Assembly (NCBI GenBank): GCA_004296925.1
Contig: SCVI01000001.1
Span: 1-21,245 of the forward strand
Source: Patescibacteria group bacterium
Lineage (GTDB): Bacteria; Patescibacteriota; Minisyncoccia; Phycocordibacterales; Phycocordibacteraceae
DNA: 21,245 nt
Direction of reading: 5' to 3'
Positions 7,154 to 13,976 of this stretch are shown here, piece after piece (position 1 is the stretch's first letter; the number at the start of each line of letters is the position of its first letter). The notes beneath the pieces are model-generated. The model was not told the origin of the DNA and ran no database searches. It saw only the letters and a program-made list of their open reading frames with translations. The position numbers were made by a program, and so were the translations under genes.

Positions 7154-8242
7154 ATGGCGGTAGTACTTTTTCTCGTTATTCTCATCGTGCTCATTGTGGG
7201 ACACGAAGCAGGTCATTTTATTGTAGCGAAACTTTCTGGAATGAAAGTCCCTGAGTTCGGACTTGGATTCCCTCCAAAAATTTGGGGAAAGAAAATAGGA
7301 GATACTGAATACACTATAAACGCCCTTCCTTTCGGAGGTTTTGTTAAGATTTTTGGTGAAGATGATGCGGGCGTATCGGATCCTCGTGCTTTTGCAAAAC
7401 GCCCTAAGATTTTACAGGTTGCAACACTCGCTGCCGGACCGTTTGCTAATCTTGTCCTCGCATTTATGTTTGCAACAGTGGCGTTCATGGTGGGTGTACC
7501 AACAGTTATTGATACTGAATATGAAAAAAGTGTAGTTCGTGACGCCAAAGTTTTACTTGTTGAAATATTACCCGGAAGTCCTGCCCAAACAGCAGGACTT
7601 AAAGCTGGTGACGAAATAGTTTCTGTAACGAGCGATGGCACTGAACAGCTAATAAAAAATCCTTTAGATGTATCAGACGCAATCTTGAATACGGAAGGGG
7701 AAATTGTAATTTCGTTTATACGAAACAAGGAAGTGCAAAGCACCACAGTTCTACCTCAAGCAGGTATCGATCCAGAACACCCTGAAAAACGAGCTATTGG
7801 CATTGGACCAGCACTTGTGGGAACACTCTCGCTCCCAATTCATGAGGCGTTTGTTAAAGGCATGACGGATACAGTAGTTAAAACACAAGCAATATTTAGT
7901 GGTCTTATGAGTCTTATTGGTTCTGCGTTTACTCTCACAGCAGATGTATCGAATATTGCAGGCCCGGTAGGTATCGTATCTCTTGTGGGAGACGCGAGTG
8001 GGTTTGGACTTGGCTCAGTATTGCTTTTTACAGCACTCATTTCCATTAACCTCGCACTGGTTAATTTACTTCCATTCCCTGCGCTCGATGGTGGAAGGCT
8101 CGCGCTACTCTTTATTGAAACAGTTATAAGGCGCCCCATCCCTCCAAAATTCTCTGACGCCTTGAACATTGGTGGTTTTGTGCTTCTCATTCTTATCATG
8201 CTCGCGGTGACCGCTCACGATGTAGTGCGTTTGTTTGGGTAA
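7154..8242 (+). CDS. rseP: RIP (site-2) zinc metalloprotease, RseP/RasP type
   Basis: This M50-family protease cuts membrane proteins within the bilayer, for example anti-sigma factors and leftover signal peptides. The first membrane segment carries the zinc motif HEAGH (17-21). A PDZ domain occupies about residues 115-195 ('ILPGSPAQTAGLKAGDEIVSV'). The third zinc ligand is in NLLPFPALDGG, with D312. A last membrane segment is near 340-356. At 362 aa it has one PDZ domain rather than the two of E. coli RseP, as in Bacillus RasP. The gene follows frr by 25 bp. No anti-sigma factor or sigma gene is visible nearby, so its substrate is unknown. Confidence 0.94.
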   Translation: MAVVLFLVILIVLIVGHEAGHFIVAKLSGMKVPEFGLGFPPKIWGKKIGDTEYTINALPFGGFVKIFGEDDAGVSDPRAFAKRPKILQVATLAAGPFANLVLAFMFATVAFMVGVPTVIDTEYEKSVVRDAKVLLVEILPGSPAQTAGLKAGDEIVSVTSDGTEQLIKNPLDVSDAILNTEGEIVISFIRNKEVQSTTVLPQAGIDPEHPEKRAIGIGPALVGTLSLPIHEAFVKGMTDTVVKTQAIFSGLMSLIGSAFTLTADVSNIAGPVGIVSLVGDASGFGLGSVLLFTALISINLALVNLLPFPALDGGRLALLFIETVIRRPIPPKFSDALNIGGFVLLILIMLAVTAHDVVRLFG

Positions 8243-8283
8243 GGTATATCTAATCACCGTCTAAACTGAGGATTCTGCTCTGA

Positions 8284-8311
8284 TTGTATAAGCCCCATAA
8301 GTACTTATAAT
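8284..8311 (+). promoter_or_regulatory. Promoter of the proS-mreBCD-mrdA operon with embedded palindrome
   Basis: TTGTAT (8284-8289) and a perfect consensus TATAAT (8306-8311) are 16 bp apart. The -10 box ends nine bases before the proS ATG. A perfect 12-bp palindrome, ATAAGTACTTAT (8297-8308), sits in the spacer and runs into the -10 box, where a dimeric regulator would block the polymerase. The palindrome as an operator is inference. Confidence 0.6.
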
Positions 8312-8320
8312 GGGTACACC

Positions 8321-9574
8321 ATGCGTCAATCAAACCTCTTCACTAAAACACGAAAAGAAGCACCGAAAGACGAGGTGTCTCAGAATGCACAATTGCTAAT
8401 ACGGGGAGGGTATATACATAAAGAACTCGCAGGTGTGTATGATTTTCTTCCTCTCGGACTTAGAGTCTTTAAAAAAATTGAGAATATCATTCGTGAAGAA
8501 ATGAATGCACTCGGTGGACAAGAAGTGCTTTTGTCGGCATTGCAAAATCCAGAATTATGGAAAACAACTGATCGATGGAACGATAATAAAATTGAAAATT
8601 GGTTTAAAACAGAATTAAAAGGTGGAGGAGAGTTAGGTCTTGCATTTACTCACGAAGAACCTATTACAAAGATGATGACTAACCATGTCACCAGCTATAG
8701 AGATTTGCCAAAATATTTATATCAATTTCAACCAAAGTTTAGAAATGAACTTCGTGCAAAGTCTGGCATTATGCGAGGACGTGAGTTTGTGATGAAAGAT
8801 TTATATTCTTTTTCGCGTTCAGAAGAAGAGCTTGATACTTTCTATAAAGAAGCAGGTGTTGCGTATGAAAATATTTTTAGACGTGTCGGCTTAGGAGATG
8901 TTACGTATCTTACGTTCGCTTCAGGAGGTGTTTTTTCGCGATTTAGCCATGAGTTTCAGGTTATTTCCACCGCTGGTGAAGACACTATATATATTGATAC
9001 CGAAAAGAAAATTGCAGTGAATGAAGAAGTGTTGACAGAAGAAGTGCTTGAAGAACTGTCACTTGAAAGAAACAAACTCGTTGAAGCAAAAGCAATTGAG
9101 GTAGGAAACATTTTTAAACTAGGCACTAAGTACGCTGATGCACTCGGACTTACGTTCAAGGGAGAAGATGGAAAAGAGTCCTCTGTACATATGGGTTCCT
9201 ATGGCATTGGTGTTGGAAGACTGCTCGGCACCATAGTTGAAGTACTTTGCGATGAGAAGGGAATAGTGTGGCCAGAGTCAGTTGCGCCGTTCCAAGTACA
9301 TATAGTGGATCTTTCACAAGGAGATGAAAAGATTCAAGCGCTCGCTCTCGACTTGTATAAAGATTTGGAAAAAGCCAAAACGGAAGTATTGCTGGATGAT
9401 AGAGATCTTCGTGCAGGTGAAAAATTTGCCCAATCTGATTTATTAGGAATTCCATACCGCATTGTTGTCGGGAAACATTCTACAGAGACTGATTTTGAGG
9501 TAGTTCGAAGAAGCGATGGATTGACTCGCGGTGTTTCTAGAGAAGCAATTATAAAAGGTGAGTATGGCTTTTAA
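8321..9574 (+). CDS. proS: Prolyl-tRNA synthetase, short form without editing insertion
   Basis: This class II synthetase charges tRNA-Pro. It shows the class II motif 1 region (about 40-70), motif 2 with 'KFRNELRAKSGIMRGREF' (139-156), the 'HEFQVISTAGED' segment (210-221), motif 3 'GSYGIGVGR' (292-300), and a C-terminal anticodon-binding domain with 'LLDDRD...GEKF'. Standard bacterial enzymes are ~570 aa with an INS editing domain between motifs 2 and 3. Here 417 aa are left, and only some 30 residues (about 229-258) sit where INS belongs. Mischarged Ala-tRNA-Pro would then need a separate editor (YbaK/ProXp type), not seen in this window. It is the first gene of a tight operon; its end overlaps the start of mreB by 11 bp. 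Confidence 0.95.
   Translation: MRQSNLFTKTRKEAPKDEVSQNAQLLIRGGYIHKELAGVYDFLPLGLRVFKKIENIIREEMNALGGQEVLLSALQNPELWKTTDRWNDNKIENWFKTELKGGGELGLAFTHEEPITKMMTNHVTSYRDLPKYLYQFQPKFRNELRAKSGIMRGREFVMKDLYSFSRSEEELDTFYKEAGVAYENIFRRVGLGDVTYLTFASGGVFSRFSHEFQVISTAGEDTIYIDTEKKIAVNEEVLTEEVLEELSLERNKLVEAKAIEVGNIFKLGTKYADALGLTFKGEDGKESSVHMGSYGIGVGRLLGTIVEVLCDEKGIVWPESVAPFQVHIVDLSQGDEKIQALALDLYKDLEKAKTEVLLDDRDLRAGEKFAQSDLLGIPYRIVVGKHSTETDFEVVRRSDGLTRGVSREAIIKGEYGF
9554..9560 (+). promoter_or_regulatory. Shine-Dalgarno-like site deciding the mreB start
   Basis: AAAGGTG lies three bases before the ATG at 9564, inside the last codons of proS. It is notable because most other start codons in the window have no such motif, which suggests re-initiation at this overlapping junction. 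Confidence 0.4.
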
Positions 9575-10625
9575 ATTGCATCAAAAAATTGCTGGTCGTT
9601 TTTCACGCGATCTTGGTATTGATCTCGGTACAGCAAATACACTGGTGTATTTAAAAGGAAAAGGAATTGTTGTAACCGAACCATCAGTGGTCGCGGTGAA
9701 TCAAAAAACTGGACAGGTGGTTGCGGTGGGGACTTCTGCGCGAGATATGCTCGGGCGTACCCCAACACACATTACCGCTATTCGGCCTCTTGTTGAGGGA
9801 GTAATTTCTGATTTCGAGGTTACCGAAGAAATGATGGAGTATTTAATAGAAAAAGCTCAAAATGAAAAATTACCGCTTGGTCCTCGCGTAGTCGTGGGAG
9901 TGCCGAGCGGTATCACTAATGTTGAAATACGTGCAGTGAGAGATGCTGCACGTAATGCAGGAGCACGTGAGGTATACATCATAGAAGAACCAATGGCGGC
10001 AGCGCTTGGTGCGCGTTTGCCAGTACATGAAGCGGTGGGAACGATGTTGGTAGATATTGGTGGAGGTACTACTGATATTGCACTCATGTCGCTCGGCGGC
10101 ATTGTTCGTTCAAAAAATATACGAATTGCGGGAGACGTTCTAAATGATGACATTGCTGCATATATACGAAGTGAGTTCAAAATTCTTATTGGGGAGAGAA
10201 CAGCAGAGGATATTAAAATTGCCGTTGGTTCCGCTATTCGTCTTCCGGCTCCTTTAGAAACAAGAATACGTGGGCGGGATTTGGTAACTGGTCTTCCAAG
10301 AGAAATTTTAATTACTGACGCCGATATTCGTGAAGCAATCTCTGGTTCTATTTCTTCTATTCTAGAAGCAATTAAAGAAGTAATTGAGACAGCGCCTCCA
10401 GAAGTAGTTTCTGACGTGATGCGCTTAGGAATTTTTATTACTGGTGGTGGAGCACTCCTTCGCGGATTGCCAGAGTTATTGGTAGCTGAACTTAAGGTGC
10501 CTATTAATGTCGTTGATGACCCGCTTACGACTGTTGTGCGCGGAACCGGTATAGTGCTTGAGGATCTAGAGAAATATAAATCAGTGTTAGTTGATGATGA
10601 CGATGGCGCGATCACCGGTTTCTAA
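9564..10625 (+). CDS. mreB: Rod-shape protein MreB, paralogue 2 (operon copy)
   Basis: This canonical bacterial actin has phosphate-1 DLGTANT near residue 17, an IEEP connector, phosphate-2 DIGGGTTD and adenosine motif TGGGALLRGLPE. It begins with a short amphipathic basic stretch (MAFKLHQKIAGRFSRD), as in membrane-binding MreB, and ends with an acidic DDDD tail. I chose the ATG at 9564 because AAAGGTG just upstream (9554-9560) is one of very few Shine-Dalgarno-like sequences in the window. A GTG at 9558 lies inside that motif. The gene overlaps proS by 11 bp and precedes mreC, mreD and the PBP2 gene, the classic elongasome order. About 353 aa, normal length. Confidence 0.95.
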   Translation: MAFKLHQKIAGRFSRDLGIDLGTANTLVYLKGKGIVVTEPSVVAVNQKTGQVVAVGTSARDMLGRTPTHITAIRPLVEGVISDFEVTEEMMEYLIEKAQNEKLPLGPRVVVGVPSGITNVEIRAVRDAARNAGAREVYIIEEPMAAALGARLPVHEAVGTMLVDIGGGTTDIALMSLGGIVRSKNIRIAGDVLNDDIAAYIRSEFKILIGERTAEDIKIAVGSAIRLPAPLETRIRGRDLVTGLPREILITDADIREAISGSISSILEAIKEVIETAPPEVVSDVMRLGIFITGGGALLRGLPELLVAELKVPINVVDDPLTTVVRGTGIVLEDLEKYKSVLVDDDDGAITGF

Positions 10626-11346
10626 AATTATAATAGTTCGAAATATTTTACTGATGCTTTTGGTTGCAGGGGCTGTTTTCTTTGGACCAACTTTGAGTCA
10701 TTTTGCACGCTCTTTTTATGTGAACATTCGAGCGGTGCATAGTGATGCATACGAAGGATACTCAACTGACGCTTTGAAAAACGAATTAGTACAAAGAGAT
10801 GCAGAACTACAGCGGGTGCGATACCAAGCTATCCTCTACAATATGCTTGTTTCTGAAAATTTGGCGCTACGCAATGTCACTGGTGCTGGACAGATTTCAG
10901 AAGGAATTATTACTCGCGTATTGTCGAGGCCTCCACAAAGTAATTACGATACGTTGATTGTCGATAAAGGTCTTGAGGACGGAGTAAAAGAAGATGATTT
11001 AGCAATATTTCAGGATTTCGCTTTAGGGAGAGTTGTAGCGGTTGATCAAAATTCAGCGAGTATTCAATTATTTTCGTCACCAGGAATTCAAAAAGATGCG
11101 CTTGCAGGGACGCCACACGCGGTAGTCGTGGTTACCGGGCAAGGTGGTGGCGCATTTGAATTTTCAGTTCCTCAAGGAGTTACCGTTCTTAAAGGGGACG
11201 TGGTGCGATTACCAAGTCCTTCTTCTTTAGGATTTGCGATCGTTATGAATACAACGGTCAATGCTCGCGATACGTCAGTTATAGTCCGAGCTGCACAACC
11301 ATTCTCTTTTGCTGAACTCGATTTTATTCGCCTTGTGCACCGCTAA
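10594..11346 (+). CDS. mreC: Rod-shape-determining protein MreC
   Basis: MreC is a bitopic inner-membrane protein that couples MreB filaments to PBP2/RodA. A short basic N-terminus is followed by one membrane segment (about 12-30, 'IIIVRNILLMLLVAGAVFF'), a heptad-like helix with 'LKNELVQRDAELQRV' (about 61-80), then the beta-rich periplasmic domain with 'ARVLSRPPQSNYDTLIVDKG'-type sequence and the terminal Gly-rich strands. At about 250 aa it is at the short end of the family. Starts at 10594, 10597 and 10603 are all in frame and none has a ribosome-binding site, so the N-terminus is uncertain by a few residues. It overlaps the mreB end by 23-32 bp, implying coupled translation. Confidence 0.92.
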   Translation: MMTMARSPVSKIIIVRNILLMLLVAGAVFFGPTLSHFARSFYVNIRAVHSDAYEGYSTDALKNELVQRDAELQRVRYQAILYNMLVSENLALRNVTGAGQISEGIITRVLSRPPQSNYDTLIVDKGLEDGVKEDDLAIFQDFALGRVVAVDQNSASIQLFSSPGIQKDALAGTPHAVVVVTGQGGGAFEFSVPQGVTVLKGDVVRLPSPSSLGFAIVMNTTVNARDTSVIVRAAQPFSFAELDFIRLVHR

Positions 11347-11349
11347 TAC

Positions 11350-11604
11350 ATGCTTCGTATACTCGCACCGTTACTTTTTTTAGGAATGGTTTTTGTAGCA
11401 CCCTGGTGGATGAGTGTTTTGTTTGCAATTCTATTGTTGGTCATGGGGAATAATGGATTCATAGTAGTTATAGGTGGCATTATTATTGATCTTACGTTTG
11501 GCACTCCGATTCATTCACTTGGAGGTTTCCAGTATCTATACACGACGTTGTTTATATTGCTTTCTATAATTGCCTGGTATTTAAAACGCACATTGTCTGA
11601 GTAG
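11350..11604 (+). CDS. mreD: Minimal MreD-like membrane protein
   Basis: This 84-aa protein is almost entirely hydrophobic, with about three membrane segments (3-20, 22-50 and 58-77) and a KRT basic end. Its place between mreC and the PBP2 gene, three bases after the mreC stop, is the mreD position. Normal MreD has ~160 aa and five or six membrane segments, so this would be about half. The 'GGIIIDLTFGTPIHSLGGF' segment resembles the part of MreD that carries a conserved Asp and Gly residues. Assignment rests mainly on context. It could be a lineage-specific small membrane protein that took over the role. Confidence 0.65.
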   Translation: MLRILAPLLFLGMVFVAPWWMSVLFAILLLVMGNNGFIVVIGGIIIDLTFGTPIHSLGGFQYLYTTLFILLSIIAWYLKRTLSE

Positions 11605-11606
11605 TT

Positions 11607-13310
11607 ATGAAAAAAATATTTAAAAGAAAACAAAGATATCAAGTCATTGAACCTGACGAAATATTGATAGACGCCGCAAACATTCCAGACTTCGATACTA
11701 CTCGATTGGAAGGAAGGCTCGAGCGTCCAGTTAGCGTAGATGTTTTCAAAAGTCTTTACGTTCTCATTTTTATTATCGGAGCTGTATTTTTCTACACACT
11801 GTTTCAGTTACAAGTAGTTAAATATACATCGCTTTCAGCACGCGCAGAGTCAAACAGACTTGCCAGCTCCCTTATTGTTGCTGAACGCGGATTATTATTA
11901 GATAGGAACGGCGTGCCGCTTGCTGAAAACACTTCAAATACGAGCTCTGGGGGCGCTTCAACCACACTCCGAGTAGCATCCACAACGCGGTCGTATTCTC
12001 TCGGTGCTGCCGCAAGTGCGTTAGTTGGGTATGTATCATATCCAAAAGTTGATCAAAATGGTTTTTGGTATCAGGAAGAAACAAAAGGCATAGTTGGTGC
12101 AGAAGCACTATATGATGCCGAACTTTCTGGTGAGAACGGTATTTCACTCGCCGAAACAAACGCCTCAGGAAAAATAGTTTCAGGAAGTATTGTACGTACG
12201 GCAAAATCCGGGCAAGACATTAAACTTTCGATTGATGCAGGTATACAAAAAAGTCTTTACGATGCAATTCGAGCACGCGCTGAGATGTATAAATGGAGAG
12301 GTGGCTCTGGAGTAATTATGGATATAAAAACTGGCGAACTTTATGCAATGGTCAGCTATCCTTCTTTTGATCCGGGTGTTATGTCGCTTGGTGAACCTCG
12401 ATCTGCCGTTAATGCAATTCTTAATGATACACGTGCGCCACTTTTGGATCGCGCAGTTTCAGGGCTCTATACGCCTGGCTCGGTAGTAAAACCTTTCGTA
12501 GCTCTTGCTGCCTTGCAAGAAAAAATTATCTCTCCAAATAAACAAATTCTTTCTACGGGTTCTATTTCTGTACCAAACCCCTATGACCCTTCAAAACCAT
12601 CAGTGTTTAAGGACTGGAAAGCACACGGTCTTGTAGATATGAGACAAGCATTAGCAGTATCTTCAGACGTTTATTTTTACGAAGTAGGAGGTGGGTTTAA
12701 AGATCAACGAGGTCTTGGAATTGGTGCCATTGAAAAATATATGCGTTTATTCGGTTTTGGTTCTTCCACTAATATGCCACTTCCTGGAGAAGAGATAGGT
12801 GTTATCCCTAATCCGGAATGGAAAGCAAATGTGTTTGATGGTGAGCGATGGTTTTTAGGTAACACGTATCACACTGCGATTGGTCAGTACGGATTTCAGG
12901 TTACTGTAATGCAGTTAGTTAGGGCAGTTTCTGCACTCGTAAACGGTGGTACGTTAGTAACTCCTGTTATACGAACAGGAGAGCAGGGACTTCGTGAACC
13001 TATAAGTATTACAACCGAAAATACCGCCATTGTTATGGAAGGTATGCGTATGGCAGTCACTGAAGGTACTGCGCGCGCTCTTGAAGTACCAGGGATTAAA
13101 GTTGGAGCTAAGACGGGAACAGCAGAAACAGGAGCACGAAAAGAATTCATTAATTCAGTGTTGATAGGATTTTATCCTTACGAAAAACCACGGTACGCAT
13201 TTGCAATTGTGATGGAAAGAGCTCCTGCAGGCACCGGCCAAGGTGCTCCTGCGGTGATGGGTGATGTGCTCCGATGGATTGTTGAAAATAGACCTGAAAT
13301 GACGAAATAA
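11607..13310 (+). CDS. mrdA: Penicillin-binding protein 2 (elongation transpeptidase)
   Basis: This class B transpeptidase cross-links side-wall peptidoglycan, working with RodA and MreC. It has a cytoplasmic N-terminus of ~48 residues, one membrane anchor (about 49-70, 'LYVLIFIIGAVFFYTLFQL'), and a dimerisation/pedestal domain beginning 'ERGLLLDRNG' (93-102). The transpeptidase domain carries the catalytic SVVK (S292-K295), SSD (352-354) and KTG (502-504). SxD rather than SxN is typical of PBP2 and separates it from FtsI. At 567 aa it is shorter than E. coli PBP2 (633), mainly in the pedestal. It starts two bases after mreD and ends the operon. No rodA lies in the window. Confidence 0.95.
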   Translation: MKKIFKRKQRYQVIEPDEILIDAANIPDFDTTRLEGRLERPVSVDVFKSLYVLIFIIGAVFFYTLFQLQVVKYTSLSARAESNRLASSLIVAERGLLLDRNGVPLAENTSNTSSGGASTTLRVASTTRSYSLGAAASALVGYVSYPKVDQNGFWYQEETKGIVGAEALYDAELSGENGISLAETNASGKIVSGSIVRTAKSGQDIKLSIDAGIQKSLYDAIRARAEMYKWRGGSGVIMDIKTGELYAMVSYPSFDPGVMSLGEPRSAVNAILNDTRAPLLDRAVSGLYTPGSVVKPFVALAALQEKIISPNKQILSTGSISVPNPYDPSKPSVFKDWKAHGLVDMRQALAVSSDVYFYEVGGGFKDQRGLGIGAIEKYMRLFGFGSSTNMPLPGEEIGVIPNPEWKANVFDGERWFLGNTYHTAIGQYGFQVTVMQLVRAVSALVNGGTLVTPVIRTGEQGLREPISITTENTAIVMEGMRMAVTEGTARALEVPGIKVGAKTGTAETGARKEFINSVLIGFYPYEKPRYAFAIVMERAPAGTGQGAPAVMGDVLRWIVENRPEMTK

Positions 13311-13345
13311 GTGTGAGTACTCAGCGTTGTTTTATTTGACCACAG

Positions 13346-13373
13346 TTGACCTTTTTCTAACTACAGATACAAT
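13346..13373 (+). promoter_or_regulatory. Promoter of greA
   Basis: TTGACC (13346-13351) and TACAAT (13368-13373) are 16 bp apart. The -10 box ends 12 bases before the greA ATG, so the leader is about five bases. A second TTGACC at 13336-13341 precedes the first one by 10 bp. A 10-bp palindrome TGAGTACTCA lies at 13314-13323, just after the mrdA stop. Confidence 0.6.
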
Positions 13374-13385
13374 GGCGCAGACACT

Positions 13386-13877
13386 ATGAAAGCACACGCA
13401 AAAAAAGATCAGACGGAAGAACAAAACGTTCTTTCACAGGAAAAATTTGATGAACTAAAAGCGGAGCTTGAAAAATTAATCACCGTTGCAAGAAAAGAAA
13501 TTGCAGAAGGTTTAGAATACGCGCGTTCTCTCGGAGATCTTTCTGAAAATGCCGAATATCAGGCAGCGCGAGAATTGCAGGCAGCTACTGAAGAGCGCAT
13601 TCGTCGATTGGAACACATAATAAAATCTGCTGTTATTGTTTCAGAAAAGAAAAAGGGATTAGCTGGTTTTGGTTCTAAAGTAACGATTAAGAAAAAAACC
13701 GACAAAGAACAACACTCATATACTATTGTGGGAAGTGAAGAAGCTGATATGAGAAATCATAAGATTTCGCATCTCTCTCCACTAGGGCAAGCAATGATGG
13801 GAAAGAAAAAAGGGGAGACATTTACTTTTTCAACACCAAGCGGACGTCAAGAGTACACGATTATTGAAATATCATAA
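13386..13877 (+). CDS. greA: Transcription elongation factor GreA
   Basis: GreA enters the RNA polymerase secondary channel and stimulates cleavage of backtracked transcripts. It has the two expected parts: an N-terminal antiparallel coiled coil with the tip sequence GDLSENAEY, whose acidic D51 and E54 coordinate the catalytic metal, and a C-terminal FKBP-like domain with 'SPLGQAMMGKKKGE' and 'YTIIEIS'. At 163 aa it is normal, with a slightly longer lysine-rich N-terminus (MKAHAKKDQ). It is a single-gene unit with its own good promoter and no clear terminator before lysS. Confidence 0.96.
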   Translation: MKAHAKKDQTEEQNVLSQEKFDELKAELEKLITVARKEIAEGLEYARSLGDLSENAEYQAARELQAATEERIRRLEHIIKSAVIVSEKKKGLAGFGSKVTIKKKTDKEQHSYTIVGSEEADMRNHKISHLSPLGQAMMGKKKGETFTFSTPSGRQEYTIIEIS

Positions 13878-13941
13878 TTGTTTAGGTCGTACGTTCTAGA
13901 AGTGTCATAGACGTTCTATTTCATACTAGTGGAACAGGTTC

Positions 13942-13970
13942 TTGTATAAGTAAGTTCTTTAGCATAGGAT
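13942..13970 (+). promoter_or_regulatory. Promoter of lysS, leaderless type
   Basis: TTGTAT (13942-13947) and TAGGAT (13965-13970) are exactly 17 bp apart. The -10 box ends six bases before the ATG at 13977, predicting transcription from the start codon itself. Upstream, ACGTTCTA occurs at 13891-13898 and again at 13911-13918, a 20-bp spaced direct repeat of unknown meaning. Confidence 0.55.
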
Positions 13971-13976
13971 TGGACT

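Noticed and set aside
9857..10615. 252-codon minus-strand open frame opposite mreB
   Set aside because: It is the antisense of a strongly conserved actin gene; the translation is Ser/Ile/Pro-rich and low in complexity, with no promoter.
13891..13918. ACGTTCTA direct repeat as an attachment site or operator
   Set aside because: Only two 8-bp copies, no integrase or mobile gene and no overlap with the lysS promoter; chance is enough.
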